Shown here piece by piece: positions 24,533 to 34,622 of a stretch of DNA of 64,000 nucleotides. The notes under the pieces were generated by a model that did no database searches, was not told the origin of the DNA, and saw only the letters and a program-made list of their open reading frames with translations. Source of the DNA: Solirubrum sp044628455 (GTDB lineage Bacteria > Bacteroidota > Bacteroidia > Cytophagales > Hymenobacteraceae); NCBI RefSeq assembly GCF_044628455.1, contig NZ_JBIYZW010000001.1, forward strand, positions 558,001 through 622,000. Reading direction: 5' to 3'. Within the stretch, counting starts at the first letter, position 1, and each line of letters begins with the position of its first letter. The position numbers and the translations under genes are program-made.

Positions 24533-25981
24533 TTACTTTTTCACCGAGGGCAGCAGGTCAATCCAGCCGTCTTCGCTCACCACCACGGCCAGCACGGGGT
24601 ATTGGCTGCTGCCCACGTAGCGCAGGGCCGAGTTGTAGCGCGAGCCGCGCGAGGAGTCGCCCTTCTCGGTGGCCAGCCCGTCGAGGATGGCGCCGATGGC
24701 GAAGCAGGTGCCCTGGGGGTCGATGAGCACGGCCCCGTCGATGTTGGTAACCAGGCGCAGCACCGGGGGCGTCATGAAGCGCGGGGCCACCCGGAAGCAC
24801 TGGCGCGAAAGGCGCTGGGCTTCCTGGGCCGCGCCTTCGGAGATGATGAGGATGGTGCCGGTGGGCTGAGTGGTGGCTTTCAGGCCCAGCTCCCAGAGGG
24901 TTTGCACCGTGGCGTCGCCCATGCCCGGCCACATGCGGCGGATGGTCTGGGTGAAGTACTGCTCGTCGATGCGGCGCTGGGGCAACCGCGGCGTGCCCGA
25001 CACCACGCGCATCATCACGTGCTCAGCGTGGCTCAGCTCCCAGTTGTAGTGGGTGGTGAAGCGCACGGTAAACAAGGGTTCGTAGGCCGGGTCGGTGGGC
25101 TCCACCAGGTAGCCCAGCCCGAATACCTGGGTGGCGTCGGAAATCAGGGCGGTGCGGCCCTCGCTCATCTCCAGCAGCTTGCGGATGGAGCGGTGGTCGC
25201 GCAGGGGCACGGGCGCTTCGAGGGTGAGCACGGGCACCACGGCCGGGTGGTTGCGGCGGGCCAGAATCATGGTGCCGCGGCCCTCGTCGCCCTCGTGGCG
25301 CAGGGCGGCTACGCCGTTGCAGGCGTCGTAGAGGCCGTGGTTGCCGCCGGCCGGGGCGTGCATGAAGCGCCGGCCGGCGGCGCGCAGCAGCTCGTTGTAG
25401 TCGCGGTCGAGCAGGGGGCGGCCCTCCTCGGCATCGGAGCCGCGCAGGGCCTTGGTGCACTCCAGCAGCACTTCGCGCACCACGGCCAGCAGCAGCGAAG
25501 GCGGGCGCGACTCACTGGCGGGGTCTTCGTTGAGAGAGTAGTAGCTGTAGTAGGCGTCGGCGGCCAGCTGCACCACCACCATCACCAGGGTGCCGTTGAG
25601 CAGCACCGGCACCGAGCAGAACGAGATGCGCCCCTCGGCGGCGCTGAGGGTGCGCAGCTCGATTTCGGTGGCGCGCCGCACCAGCCCGTACCAGCGCATC
25701 TTCTCGGAGCGGTCGTGGTCGTCGGCGTGCAGGTGGTACACCACGTCGCGCACGGTGTCGGCTTCCAGGGCCACGGCGCGCTCCTTCACCAGGCGGAAGT
25801 TTTCGGCGGCGTAGCGGTGGGTAGGCGGCTCCAGGCGCACGGCCCCGGGCTCGTCGGGCTCCCGGGCGGCGGCAAAGCCGACCAGAAACACTTCGGGGCG
25901 CAGGTTGCGGTCGAGCAGGTTGAAAACACCCTCGGCAATGAGCTGGGCCGAGACGCGAAACAGGCTTTGGTAATCCCACAT
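24533..25981 (-). CDS. Diadenylate cyclase (DAC domain) with a divergent active site
   Basis: The C-terminal 150 or so residues form a DisA_N/DAC domain, which makes c-di-AMP from two ATP. The DGA motif (NIDGAVLIDPQG) and a VVSEDG strand are present, but the canonical RHR motif is GSRYNSALRYV here (RYN). The first 330 residues are a large N-terminal region of no recognised family (MWDYQSLFRVSAQLIAEGVF, AADAYYSYYSLNED), likely the sensor. There is no transmembrane helix, so it is cytoplasmic. The frame opens at 26056; the ATG at 25981 fits the family start. It is convergent with the antiporter gene. Confidence 0.85.
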   Translation of the reverse strand: MWDYQSLFRVSAQLIAEGVFNLLDRNLRPEVFLVGFAAAREPDEPGAVRLEPPTHRYAAENFRLVKERAVALEADTVRDVVYHLHADDHDRSEKMRWYGLVRRATEIELRTLSAAEGRISFCSVPVLLNGTLVMVVVQLAADAYYSYYSLNEDPASESRPPSLLLAVVREVLLECTKALRGSDAEEGRPLLDRDYNELLRAAGRRFMHAPAGGNHGLYDACNGVAALRHEGDEGRGTMILARRNHPAVVPVLTLEAPVPLRDHRSIRKLLEMSEGRTALISDATQVFGLGYLVEPTDPAYEPLFTVRFTTHYNWELSHAEHVMMRVVSGTPRLPQRRIDEQYFTQTIRRMWPGMGDATVQTLWELGLKATTQPTGTILIISEGAAQEAQRLSRQCFRVAPRFMTPPVLRLVTNIDGAVLIDPQGTCFAIGAILDGLATEKGDSSRGSRYNSALRYVGSSQYPVLAVVVSEDGWIDLLPSVKK

Positions 25982-26149
25982 GGGCAACGAATAGGCGCGG
26001 GCCGGGGCAGCAGCGCCCGGCGGCAGTGGGCTAGGTACGCGAAACTGCCCCCACAAGGTACAGGACCCCGGCCGGGCGGCAACTTTCGGGCGCCGCGTGG
26101 GGTTATCGACGGTAGATGCCGGTGCGCGACCGAGGGGGCCGCGGCTGCC

Positions 26150-26180
26150 TTGCCCAAGGCCTGTGGATCCTGTATATTAG
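26150..26180 (+). promoter_or_regulatory. Promoter of the 82-residue membrane protein
   Basis: TTG (26150-26152), a 20-base spacer and TATATTAG (26173-26180) fit the Bacteroidota -33/-7 arrangement with one mismatch in the -7 box. The ATG follows 25 bases later. Confidence 0.6.
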
Positions 26181-26205
26181 GTGCCCTTGCTAGCCCGCTG
26201 AAGCC

Positions 26206-26454
26206 ATGATGGTGGATTTGATTCTGGGAGCGGTCTTCGTGCTGCTGTGGCTGCCGCTCGTGACGGGCTACTGCGCCCGCAGCTACGACCGGTCGTTCTG
26301 GCTGTGGTTTGCGCTGGGCTGCGTGCTGCCCATCGTCTCGTTTTTCGTGCTGCTGGCCCTCATCTGCCGCGAGCAGTGGAGCCCCGGGCAGAAACTCCTC
26401 AACGAAGCCCGCCGCATTCTGGCCGAAGCGGAGGCCCACGAGGTGGAACACTAG
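26206..26454 (+). CDS. Small two-helix membrane protein
   Basis: This 82-residue protein has two hydrophobic helices (LILGAVFVLLWLPLVTGYC and FWLWFALGCVLPIVSFFVLL) joined by a short ARSYDR turn. A charged amphipathic tail (LLNEARRILAEAEAHEVEH) should lie in the cytoplasm. No family is recognised. A good promoter precedes it. Its TAG stop shares the CTAG tetranucleotide (26451-26454) with the stop of the convergent flavoprotein gene, so there is no space for a terminator between them. Confidence 0.75.
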   Translation: MMVDLILGAVFVLLWLPLVTGYCARSYDRSFWLWFALGCVLPIVSFFVLLALICREQWSPGQKLLNEARRILAEAEAHEVEH

Positions 26455-27689
26455 CGCACCGCCCCGGCGCCCTCCAGCCAGCTCAGCAGGCCCCGCGCGG
26501 CCCAGGCGCCGGTGCTGAAGCAACCCTGCAGCAGGTAGCCACCGGTGGGGGCCTCCCAGTCGAGCATCTCGCCCGCCACGAAGGTGCCCGGCCGTCGGCG
26601 CAGCATCAGCTGCTCATCGACCTCGGCATACGCCACCCCGCCGGCCGTGCTGATGGCTTCATCAAGGGGGCGCAGGCCCCGCACGGGCAGCGGGAGGTTT
26701 TGCAGCAAATGGGCCAGCTGTGCCGGATTTTTAAGCTGCTCGGCCGGCGCCAGCTCGCGCAGCAGCGTGGGCACGGGCGGGCCCAGGCGCAGGGTCTGGC
26801 GCAGCACTTCGGGCAGCGAGCGGTCCGCCCGGGCCTGGCTTAGGCGCCGGTGCAGTTCGGCTTCCATCAGCTCGGGCTTGAGGTTCAGGTAGAGCAGGGC
26901 CGGCCGGGTCCGGGCCAGCTCCGGGCGCAGCGCCGCCGTGAGGGCGTACACCGGGGTGCCTTCCAGGCCGTAGTCGGTGAGCAGCAGCTCGCCCCGGGCC
27001 TCGTGCGAGCCGCAGCGCAGGGCAATGTTTTTGAGCGGGGCGCGGCCCACCTTGTCGCGAAAAAAGGCCGACCACGCCACCTCGGCCCCGCAGTTGGCCG
27101 GCGCGAAGGGCACGGTGGCCAGGCCCGCAGCCGTGAACTCGGCGGCCCAGCGTCCATCGGAGCCGGTTTTGGCCCAGCTGGCGCCACCCAAGGCCAGCAG
27201 GGTGGCGGCCGGTGCCACGCGCAGCTCTTGGCCGCTGCGCTCATCGCGCAGGCGCAGGCCGCGGGGGCCGTCGAAGCCCAGCCAGCGGTGGCGGGTGTGC
27301 AGCTCCACGCCCAGCTCGCGCAGGCGCTGCAGCCAGGCCCGCAGCAGCTGGGCCGGCTTGTGCTCGTCGAGCGGAAACACCCGCCCGCTGCTGCCCACGT
27401 AGGTTTCGATGCCCAGCGCGGCGGCCCAGCGGCGCAGCTCGGTGGGCCCGAAGTGGGCGAGGTAGCGCGCAAATTCGGTTTGCCGGGAGCCGTAGCGCGG
27501 CGGAAACTGCGCGGCCGGCTCGCCGTTGGTGAGGTTGAAGCCGCCGTGCCCGGCCACCAGAAACTTGCGCCCCGGCGTGGCCTGGGCCTCGTACACGACC
27601 ACCCCGCGCACGCCGGCCTCGGCCAGGTGCTGGGCCGCCAGCAGACCTGCGGGTCCGCCGCCGATGATGGCTACGGTAGGGTGGGGCAT
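26451..27689 (-). CDS. HI0933-type FAD-dependent flavoprotein, TIGR03862-like
   Basis: This 412-residue oxidoreductase has the dinucleotide-binding start VAIIGGGPAGLLAAQ, then KFLVAGHGGFNLTN (the HI0933 glycine-rich motif), LLALGGASWAKTGSDG and the C-terminal FAD site EVDEQLMLRRRPG with GEMLDWEAPTGGYLLQGCF. Family members include BaiN-like ene-reductases, but most are uncharacterised. A second, more canonical HI0933 protein is at 53624. The frame opens at 27725; the ATG at 27689 gives MPHPTVAIIGGG. A TACTTTTG box lies 54 bases upstream of the start on this strand (27743-27750). Confidence 0.9.
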   Translation of the reverse strand: MPHPTVAIIGGGPAGLLAAQHLAEAGVRGVVVYEAQATPGRKFLVAGHGGFNLTNGEPAAQFPPRYGSRQTEFARYLAHFGPTELRRWAAALGIETYVGSSGRVFPLDEHKPAQLLRAWLQRLRELGVELHTRHRWLGFDGPRGLRLRDERSGQELRVAPAATLLALGGASWAKTGSDGRWAAEFTAAGLATVPFAPANCGAEVAWSAFFRDKVGRAPLKNIALRCGSHEARGELLLTDYGLEGTPVYALTAALRPELARTRPALLYLNLKPELMEAELHRRLSQARADRSLPEVLRQTLRLGPPVPTLLRELAPAEQLKNPAQLAHLLQNLPLPVRGLRPLDEAISTAGGVAYAEVDEQLMLRRRPGTFVAGEMLDWEAPTGGYLLQGCFSTGAWAARGLLSWLEGAGAVR

Positions 27690-27805
27690 ACGGAAAGCAG
27701 ACAAGGCAGAAACGGAGCGCCGCAAGTGGGTAAGCGACCGGCAAAAGTAGGTCCTGCGGACGGCGCGGCCCAGCTTTTTGCGGGCGGGTTGCGTAAGTTG
27801 GCCGC

Positions 27806-28996
27806 ATGGGACCGTACTCTATCCTGATTTACCTGAGCGTTGCCATCATTCTTTCGTACCTGTTCGACATCATCGCGCGGGCCACGAAAATTCCCTCGGT
27901 GCTGATGCTGCTGCTCACCGGCATTGCCCTCAAGCAAGCTGTGGATTACACCGATACGCCCATCGAGCTGCCGCGGGTGATGCTGCAGCTGCTGGGCATT
28001 GTGGGGCTGATCATGATTGTGCTGGAGGAGTCGCTGAACCTGAAAATCAGCCCCGAGAAAGGGCCGCTGATCCGCCGCTCGTTTGCCGCCGCCCTCATCA
28101 TGCTGCTGGTGCAGGCCCTGGCCATTGCCTGGCTGCTGCAGCTCTACCTGGGCGTGTCGTTTCAGAGCTGCCTGCTCAACGCCGTGCCGCTGGCCGTCAT
28201 CAGCTCGGCCGTGGCCATTCCCAGCGTGTCGAACCTGGGCGGCGAGCAGCAGGAGTTCATCGTGTACGAAAGCACGTTCTCCGACATTCTGGGCATCATG
28301 TTCTTCAACTTTGTGGCCCAGGACAACTTCGCCCAGGGCGTGTCGGTGCTCACCTTCTCGCGCGACTTGCTGGCCATCGTGGTCGTGTCGGTGCTCAGCA
28401 CCATTGCCCTGGCCTACTTGCTCGACCGCATCCGCCTGCACGTGAAGTTTTTCCTGGTGCTGGCCTTCCTGATTCTGATTTACTCGCTGGCCAAGAAGCT
28501 GCACCTGTCGTCGCTGCTGGTGGTGCTGGTGTTCGGCCTCACGGTAAAAAACGCCGATCTGTTTCTGCGCGGGCGGCTGCGGCAGTGGCTCAAGCCCGAG
28601 CGTCTGCAGGAAGAGCTGCACCAGCTCAAGAGCATCACGGCCGAGTCGGCCTTCCTGATTCGCACCTTCTTCTTCCTGCTGTTCGGCTTTTCCATTACCC
28701 TCACCAACGTGCTCAACCTGAGTTTGCTGGTGCAGGGCGCGCTCATCGTGGCCGTGCTCACGCTCATCCGCTACTTCTACCTGCGCTACGTGGCCCGTAC
28801 CAGCCTGGTGCCCGAGGTGTTTATCGCCCCCAAGGGCCTGATTACCATTCTGCTCTTCTACAGCATTCCCAACAAACACCTCATCGGCGAAGTCAGCGAA
28901 AACATCCTGTTCGTGGTCATCCTGCTCACCGGCGTGCTCATGCTCATCGGCCTGCAGCTGCCTAGCAAGCAGCCAGCCGAAATCGGGGAGTACTGA
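27806..28996 (+). CDS. Cation:proton antiporter (CPA family), second copy
   Basis: This 396-residue membrane protein has about 12 helices: RATKIPSVLMLLLTGIALK, IVGLIMIVLEESLNLK, SSAVAIPSVSNLG and FIVYESTFSDILGIMFFN. It belongs to the same superfamily as the antiporter at 23174 but is only distantly similar, so it is not a recent duplicate. It should exchange Na+ or K+ for protons. The gene is divergent from the flavoprotein gene. Its stop TGA leads directly into a 7-bp repeat tract. A long out-of-frame reading frame over the same bases is a GC artefact. Confidence 0.9.
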   Translation: MGPYSILIYLSVAIILSYLFDIIARATKIPSVLMLLLTGIALKQAVDYTDTPIELPRVMLQLLGIVGLIMIVLEESLNLKISPEKGPLIRRSFAAALIMLLVQALAIAWLLQLYLGVSFQSCLLNAVPLAVISSAVAIPSVSNLGGEQQEFIVYESTFSDILGIMFFNFVAQDNFAQGVSVLTFSRDLLAIVVVSVLSTIALAYLLDRIRLHVKFFLVLAFLILIYSLAKKLHLSSLLVVLVFGLTVKNADLFLRGRLRQWLKPERLQEELHQLKSITAESAFLIRTFFFLLFGFSITLTNVLNLSLLVQGALIVAVLTLIRYFYLRYVARTSLVPEVFIAPKGLITILLFYSIPNKHLIGEVSENILFVVILLTGVLMLIGLQLPSKQPAEIGEY

Positions 28997-29046
28997 TGGT
29001 TGCTGGTTGTCAGGTGTGAGTTGTCAGTTGCCGGTTGTCAGTAGGG
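28994..29046 (+). repeat. 7-bp GTTG-type repeat tract starting at the antiporter stop codon
   Basis: Units GGTTGCT, GGTTGTC, AGGTGTG, AGTTGTC, AGTTGCC and GGTTGTC follow the TGA without a gap. The same heptamer family starts at the stop codons at 8073 and 59061. Confidence 0.7.
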
Positions 29047-29064
29047 GCGGTGGGCCCGGGTACG

Positions 29065-29217
29065 GCTGTCATTGCGAGGCGTAGCCGCAGCAATTGGTGC
29101 TTGCTCGGGGTAGCAACTAAAAGAGCCTGGCCGACCGGCAAGGACTTCGGTTCGTCAGGCTCGTTTGGTTAGGCCTTCGAAAAGGACTGATTGCTTCGCT
29201 TCGCTCGCAATGACAGC
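29065..29217. repeat. 153-bp palindromic MITE-like element with 14-bp terminal inverted repeats
   Basis: The ends are GCTGTCATTGCGAG (29065-29078) and its perfect complement CTCGCAATGACAGC (29204-29217). The next bases inward are also related (GCAGCAATT and GAAGCAATC). The interior carries no gene. It shares CTTCGGTTCGTCAG with the truncated copy at 11782-11888. TCATTGCGAG repeats of this kind are widespread in bacterial genomes. No target-site duplication is obvious. Confidence 0.65.
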
Positions 29218-29235
29218 GTGGTGAGGCAGGTGCGG

Positions 29236-31014
<1,779 letters not shown>

Positions 31015-31097
31015 CGGGCGAGGCGGCAACGGGCCGGCGCGGGGGCGCCGCAACTTTCCGGCCAATCTACCTGCCCGCATGTTAGCGAAAAGAACCG

Positions 31098-31493
31098 GCT
31101 ATTGCTCGGGGAATGTGCTGCGCTGATGTGCGAGAATGTGGGGCGCTTCGCTAATGTGGAAAATGTGCCTGAATGTGCTGATGAGGGAAATGTGCTGAGA
31201 TGCTAATGAATGCGGGAAATGAGATGGGGTGGGCAATGAGAAGGTGGGGGAATGTGTAAGGAATGAATCAATCGGCTGCTGGGACGCTGAGCGGAACCGG
31301 ACCCAGGGCCTCGCGTGCTGTGGGGATTTGCACCAGCTGTTTTTGCTCCAACGCCGCTCTTTCAGCGCGCAACCCGTGGGAGCAGCACCACGGCACATTC
31401 CCCACATTCAACCACATTTCCCCATTAGCGAAGCGCCCCACATTCATTAGCACCTCAGCACATTCGCGCGAAGCGCGCCACATCAGCACGTTA
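31098..31493. repeat. GAATG/CATTC inverted repeat island 2
   Basis: From about 31110 to 31265, AATGTG cores recur every 9-11 bases. From about 31383 to 31490 the complement recurs (CACATTC, CCACATT). Read on the minus strand, the second arm begins directly at the TAA stop (31491-31493) of the MscS gene. The centre (31266-31380) is not repeated. The architecture equals that at 20646-20935, again between two minus-strand genes. The 476-base gap has no credible coding frame. Confidence 0.65.
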
Positions 31494-32330
31494 CTGTACC
31501 GTGGCAGGTTTGGCGTAGCCCTGCTGAAGCAGCAGCTGGCGGATGCCCTGCATCAGGTTGCTTTTCAGCTCCTGGGTGCCGCGGCGGTAGTCTTCGGAAT
31601 AGGTCCAGAAGTACACGTGCAGGGTCACCACGCTGCCCTCGGTTTTTTCCACGATGAGGTAGGGCGTGTGCGGCTCCTCGTTTTTCACGTCCTGGAAACC
31701 GTGCACGAAGTCGAGCACGGTCTGCTGCACGCGCTCGGGGCCGGCGTCGTGCGCCACGTCCACGGCCACCAGAAAGTCCTGGCGGATGTGGCCGTCGCGG
31801 GTGAAGTTGATTAGCGGCTCGCGCAGCACCATGGCGTTGGGCAGGTAGATGTCCTTGCCGTCGAAGGTTTTGATGAGGGTGGTGCGCAGGTTCAGGGCTT
31901 CCACCCGGCCCATCAGGGTTTGGTTGTCGCGGATCTGAATAGTGTCGTGAATGCGGAACGGGCGGTTGAAGGCCAGCACCACGCCGGCCAGGAAGTTTTC
32001 GGCAATGTCCTTGAGGGCAAAGCCGACCACAAAGGCCGTAAGGCCCGCGCCAGCTACCATGCCGCCCACCAGGCCGGTCATGCCCAGAATCTGCAGCACC
32101 AGGGTGAGGCCCAGTAGGATAAAGGCCCACTTGCTCAGACGGGTCAGGAACTCGGCCAGCAGCGGGTCGTGGGAGCGGGCGTGCAGGCGCCCGCCGATGA
32201 GGCGGCTGAGGCGGTTGGCCAGGAAAATGGCAACGACGAGCAGAATCAGGGCCAGCGCCAGCTTGGGCAGCAGGTACAAAAACTGATTCCAATAGGAGGC
32301 GAGAACCTGGTGAAGGTCGTTGAGCAGCAT
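31491..32330 (-). CDS. MscS family mechanosensitive channel
   Basis: This 279-residue small-conductance channel has three N-terminal helices, the pore helix GLVGGMVAGAGLTAFVVGFA followed by LKDIAENFLAGVVLAFNRPF, and the beta domain DTIQIRDNQTLMGRVEALNLRT-like region with LPNAMVL. These are the hallmarks of MscS, which releases solutes on hypo-osmotic shock. Length equals the E. coli protein (about 286). The frame opens at 32372; the ATG at 32330 gives MLLNDLHQVL. With the antiporters, CLC protein and diadenylate cyclase it forms an ion/turgor neighbourhood. Confidence 0.94.
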   Translation of the reverse strand: MLLNDLHQVLASYWNQFLYLLPKLALALILLVVAIFLANRLSRLIGGRLHARSHDPLLAEFLTRLSKWAFILLGLTLVLQILGMTGLVGGMVAGAGLTAFVVGFALKDIAENFLAGVVLAFNRPFRIHDTIQIRDNQTLMGRVEALNLRTTLIKTFDGKDIYLPNAMVLREPLINFTRDGHIRQDFLVAVDVAHDAGPERVQQTVLDFVHGFQDVKNEEPHTPYLIVEKTEGSVVTLHVYFWTYSEDYRRGTQELKSNLMQGIRQLLLQQGYAKPATVQ

Positions 32331-32640
32331 AGATTGTGGGCGCGTTGGCGAAACGAAACGCCCGCCGCGCATGGGGCACGGCGGGCGGCAGTGGCTTTGT
32401 ACGGTCGGGGGTAGGCACAGGGTTGAAGCCGGCCCAGCAGCCCGCGCCGCTGCGCCGCAGAAGGATGCATCCCCGCCTTTTCCTGCGCAGCAGCCAAAAG
32501 TCAGAGAACCTGGCTGTTTGTCAGGATTTTACCGGCGGTGTTTTGCTGGTTGGGTTCTGGCAGCAGAAGGGTTGCAGCTGGGTTTATGGGTTATTAAATA
32601 TGGCAATTTCCGTATATTAAAAGTGTTGATGCCCGCTGCC
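32331..32640. other. Divergent intergenic region between MscS and the S74 protein
   Basis: A hairpin (CGCCCGCCG 32359-32367 with its complement 32379-32387) lies near the MscS start. The last 60 bases before the S74 gene are AT-rich and include TATATTAA (32613-32620), which fits the first six positions of the -7 box and lies 20 bases before the ATG. No gene is seen. Confidence 0.45.
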
Positions 32641-33801
32641 ATGAAACACCTAGCCATTCCCCTGTTGCTGGCAGCCGTCGGCACCGCAACCGCTCAAAAC
32701 GTTGGTATCGGCACCAGCAACCCTACGCGGGCCAAGCTCGAGGTGCACGGCGTGGCCGGCACCGGAGCTACCTCGGCTATTTTTGGGGCCGACGGTCAGG
32801 GTATTTCCCTGCAGCGCAATTGGCCGGCCATCGGCTTCAACCAGTACAACAGCGGTCTGGGGCGCTACCTGACCGCGGGCCACGCCGCCGCCCTATACCT
32901 CAACCCGACTTCCGGCGGCTTGTACTTCGATTTGTACAGCAGCGGCCCGGCCAACGGGGGCGTGTTCGGCACTGTGCGGCCGCTAAGCTTGTTTAGCGGC
33001 GGCAACGTGAGCGTGCGCAACGCGCCCAACCTGGGTACGCTGACCGTGGCTCGGGGCACCTCGGGCGGGGGCACAGCGGTGTTCATGGGCACCACCAACC
33101 ACAGCCGCTTCAACTACGCCACCAACGAACATACCTACATCCGCGGGGGTAGGCCCGGCAGCTACGTGTACCTCAACGACATTGCGGGCGGCAAGGTGCT
33201 GGTGGGGCAGTTCAGCGGCGGCAGCCGGCTGGGCATCAATTCGGCCAACCCCGTGTACACCCTGGAAGTGGTGCAGACCGCCAACCGCGGCCTGCTGCTG
33301 ATCAGCCCCGAGGTCGGCTTTCACAACTGGGAGGTGCATTCGCAGGAGTACAGCCGCAACAGGAGCACCTGCTTGGAATTCAAGTACGACGATGCCATCA
33401 AGGGCTGGTTTCGGCCCACCGACGGGGGCTACACCCAGAACTCCGACCGCCGCCTGAAAACCCGCATCGAGCCGCTTGGCGCTACGCTGCCGCGCCTGCT
33501 GCAGCTGCAGCCCGTGCGCTACCAGCTGCAGTACCACAACCCCGACAACCAGCTTACCTACGGCCTGATTGCCCAGGACGTGCAGCCCCTGTTTCCGGAA
33601 CTGGTGGAAGTGCGTCCTGATGCACAAGGCAGCTACGACGGCCTGAAGGAGCTGTACGGCATCAATTACGCGCAGCTGGGCGTGGTGGCGGTGAAGGCCA
33701 TTCAGGAGCAGCAGCTGTTGCTGGGCCAGCAAAGCCAGGAAATAGCCGAGCTGAAAACCCGCCTGGCTGCGCTGGAGCAGCAGCTAACCAAGCGGCGGTA
33801 G
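32641..33801 (+). CDS. Secreted protein with C-terminal S74 intramolecular chaperone domain
   Basis: This 386-residue protein has a signal peptide (ending near ATAQN) and a Gly/Asn-rich beta region typical of bacterial tail-fibre-like surface proteins (VGIGTSNPTRAKLEVHG, LGINSANPVYTLEV). The C-terminal S74 domain starts at NSDRRLKTRIEPLG, where Ser and Lys of NSDRRLK form the self-cleavage dyad known from phage endosialidases. It continues with YGLIAQDVQPLFPELV and ends in a trimeric coiled coil (LKTRLAALEQQL). It probably trimerises and then releases its chaperone. The ATG at 32629 in the same frame is possible; 32641 gives the better signal peptide. Confidence 0.87.
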   Translation: MKHLAIPLLLAAVGTATAQNVGIGTSNPTRAKLEVHGVAGTGATSAIFGADGQGISLQRNWPAIGFNQYNSGLGRYLTAGHAAALYLNPTSGGLYFDLYSSGPANGGVFGTVRPLSLFSGGNVSVRNAPNLGTLTVARGTSGGGTAVFMGTTNHSRFNYATNEHTYIRGGRPGSYVYLNDIAGGKVLVGQFSGGSRLGINSANPVYTLEVVQTANRGLLLISPEVGFHNWEVHSQEYSRNRSTCLEFKYDDAIKGWFRPTDGGYTQNSDRRLKTRIEPLGATLPRLLQLQPVRYQLQYHNPDNQLTYGLIAQDVQPLFPELVEVRPDAQGSYDGLKELYGINYAQLGVVAVKAIQEQQLLLGQQSQEIAELKTRLAALEQQLTKRR

Positions 33802-33858
33802 GCGCCCGCTACGCATGGAACTGCAACCGACCAGGAAACGACTGGGCGGATTGGGGCG

Positions 33859-34245
33859 CTATGGGCGGTTCAGCCAGCGCCGGAAAACGAGCGTGCCGGC
33901 GCCGTAGGCCAGCACGTCGAGCCAGTCGGCGGTGTAGCGGTCGGGGCGCAGCAGCGGGGCCAGCAGCTCAAACCACCCGCTCACGTACAGCCAGGCGGCC
34001 AGCAGCCAGGAATCGGGCAGGGTAAAGCGTGGCTGCCGGCGCCAGGCGCGCTGCACGGCCAGGGCCAGCGTGAGCACCACCGGCATGCACAGCAGGTCGG
34101 CCAGCCAGCTGGCGGCCCAGCCCGGCGGCTGCCAGCGGCCCCAGCGCGTGGCCAGCTGATACAGGCCATACAGGGCGGCCGCCGCCACGAACAGTGGGCG
34201 GCGCAGCAGCAGCAGGGCTAGCCGGCCAGTGCCGTTACCAGCCAT
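33859..34245 (-). CDS. Small multi-helix membrane protein
   Basis: This 128-residue protein has three or four hydrophobic segments (LFVAAAALYGLYQLA, DLLCMPVVLTLALAVQRAW, SWLLAAWLYVSGWFELLAP) and ends in FRRWLNRP. No family is recognised with confidence. Its ATG at 34245 lies inside the end of the zinc-ribbon gene, giving a 28-base overlap and probable translational coupling. The same frame continues upstream to 34821, but that part is a shadow of the zinc-ribbon and deaminase genes. Confidence 0.7.
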   Translation of the reverse strand: MAGNGTGRLALLLLRRPLFVAAAALYGLYQLATRWGRWQPPGWAASWLADLLCMPVVLTLALAVQRAWRRQPRFTLPDSWLLAAWLYVSGWFELLAPLLRPDRYTADWLDVLAYGAGTLVFRRWLNRP

Positions 34246-34523
34246 ATCACAAAGGAAACCGTGGCCGCGAACAGCAGCTGCCCGCCGCGCACCAGGTACT
34301 TGGGGCCGCGTAGCCACCAGGGGTCGGTGGGGTGGATGGGGATGAGCATGGCCGGCGGCAGCTCCCACTTCCAGGCCTGCTCCATCTCGGCCTGCTTGGC
34401 CGGGCCCTGCGGATCGAGCAGCTCGTGGCAGTGCTCGCACCGGTCGTCGGGCTGCTGCTGGTGGGCCGACCACTGGCCGCAGTGGGGGCATTTCTTGGAG
34501 GCGGAAAGCGGGGCAGCGTTCAT
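34218..34523 (-). CDS. Zinc-ribbon membrane protein
   Basis: This 101-residue protein starts with a zinc ribbon (CPHCGQW and CEHCHELLD, four ligand cysteines with a His, residues about 12-37). It then has a charged linker and one hydrophobic helix (LLFAATVSFVIWLVTALAG) at the C-terminus, so the ribbon faces the cytoplasm. The function is unknown. The ATG at 34523 is preferred over 34553 because a TACCTTTG box ends 5 bases before it. It overlaps the next gene by 28 bases. Confidence 0.75.
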   Translation of the reverse strand: MNAAPLSASKKCPHCGQWSAHQQQPDDRCEHCHELLDPQGPAKQAEMEQAWKWELPPAMLIPIHPTDPWWLRGPKYLVRGGQLLFAATVSFVIWLVTALAG

Positions 34524-34528
34524 GGCGG

Positions 34529-34536
34529 CAAAGGTA
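34529..34536 (-). promoter_or_regulatory. TACCTTTG -7 box giving a leaderless zinc-ribbon mRNA
   Basis: The full consensus TAnnTTTG lies 5 bases before the ATG at 34523. A 64-bp palindrome directly upstream (34537-34600) occupies the -33 region. Confidence 0.6.
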
Positions 34537-34600
34537 CGGCCCGATCGGCGCACCCCAGGCCCACATATCTATGTAGGCCTGGGGTGCGCCGGTCGGGCCG
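34537..34600. repeat. 64-bp near-perfect palindrome over a promoter -33 region
   Basis: Arms of 25 bases (34537-34561 and 34576-34600) pair with a single G-T type mismatch. The loop itself folds (ACATA with TATGT). There is no U-run on either side. It lies 22 bases past the deaminase stop and abuts the -7 box of the zinc-ribbon gene, so it could end the first transcript or serve as an operator. Confidence 0.7.
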
Positions 34601-34622
34601 CGAAGCGGAAACGGTGGCTGGC

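Noticed and set aside
27778..28965. A 395-codon frame overlapping the second antiporter
   Set aside because: Out-of-frame shadow; the antiporter frame shows twelve helices and family motifs.
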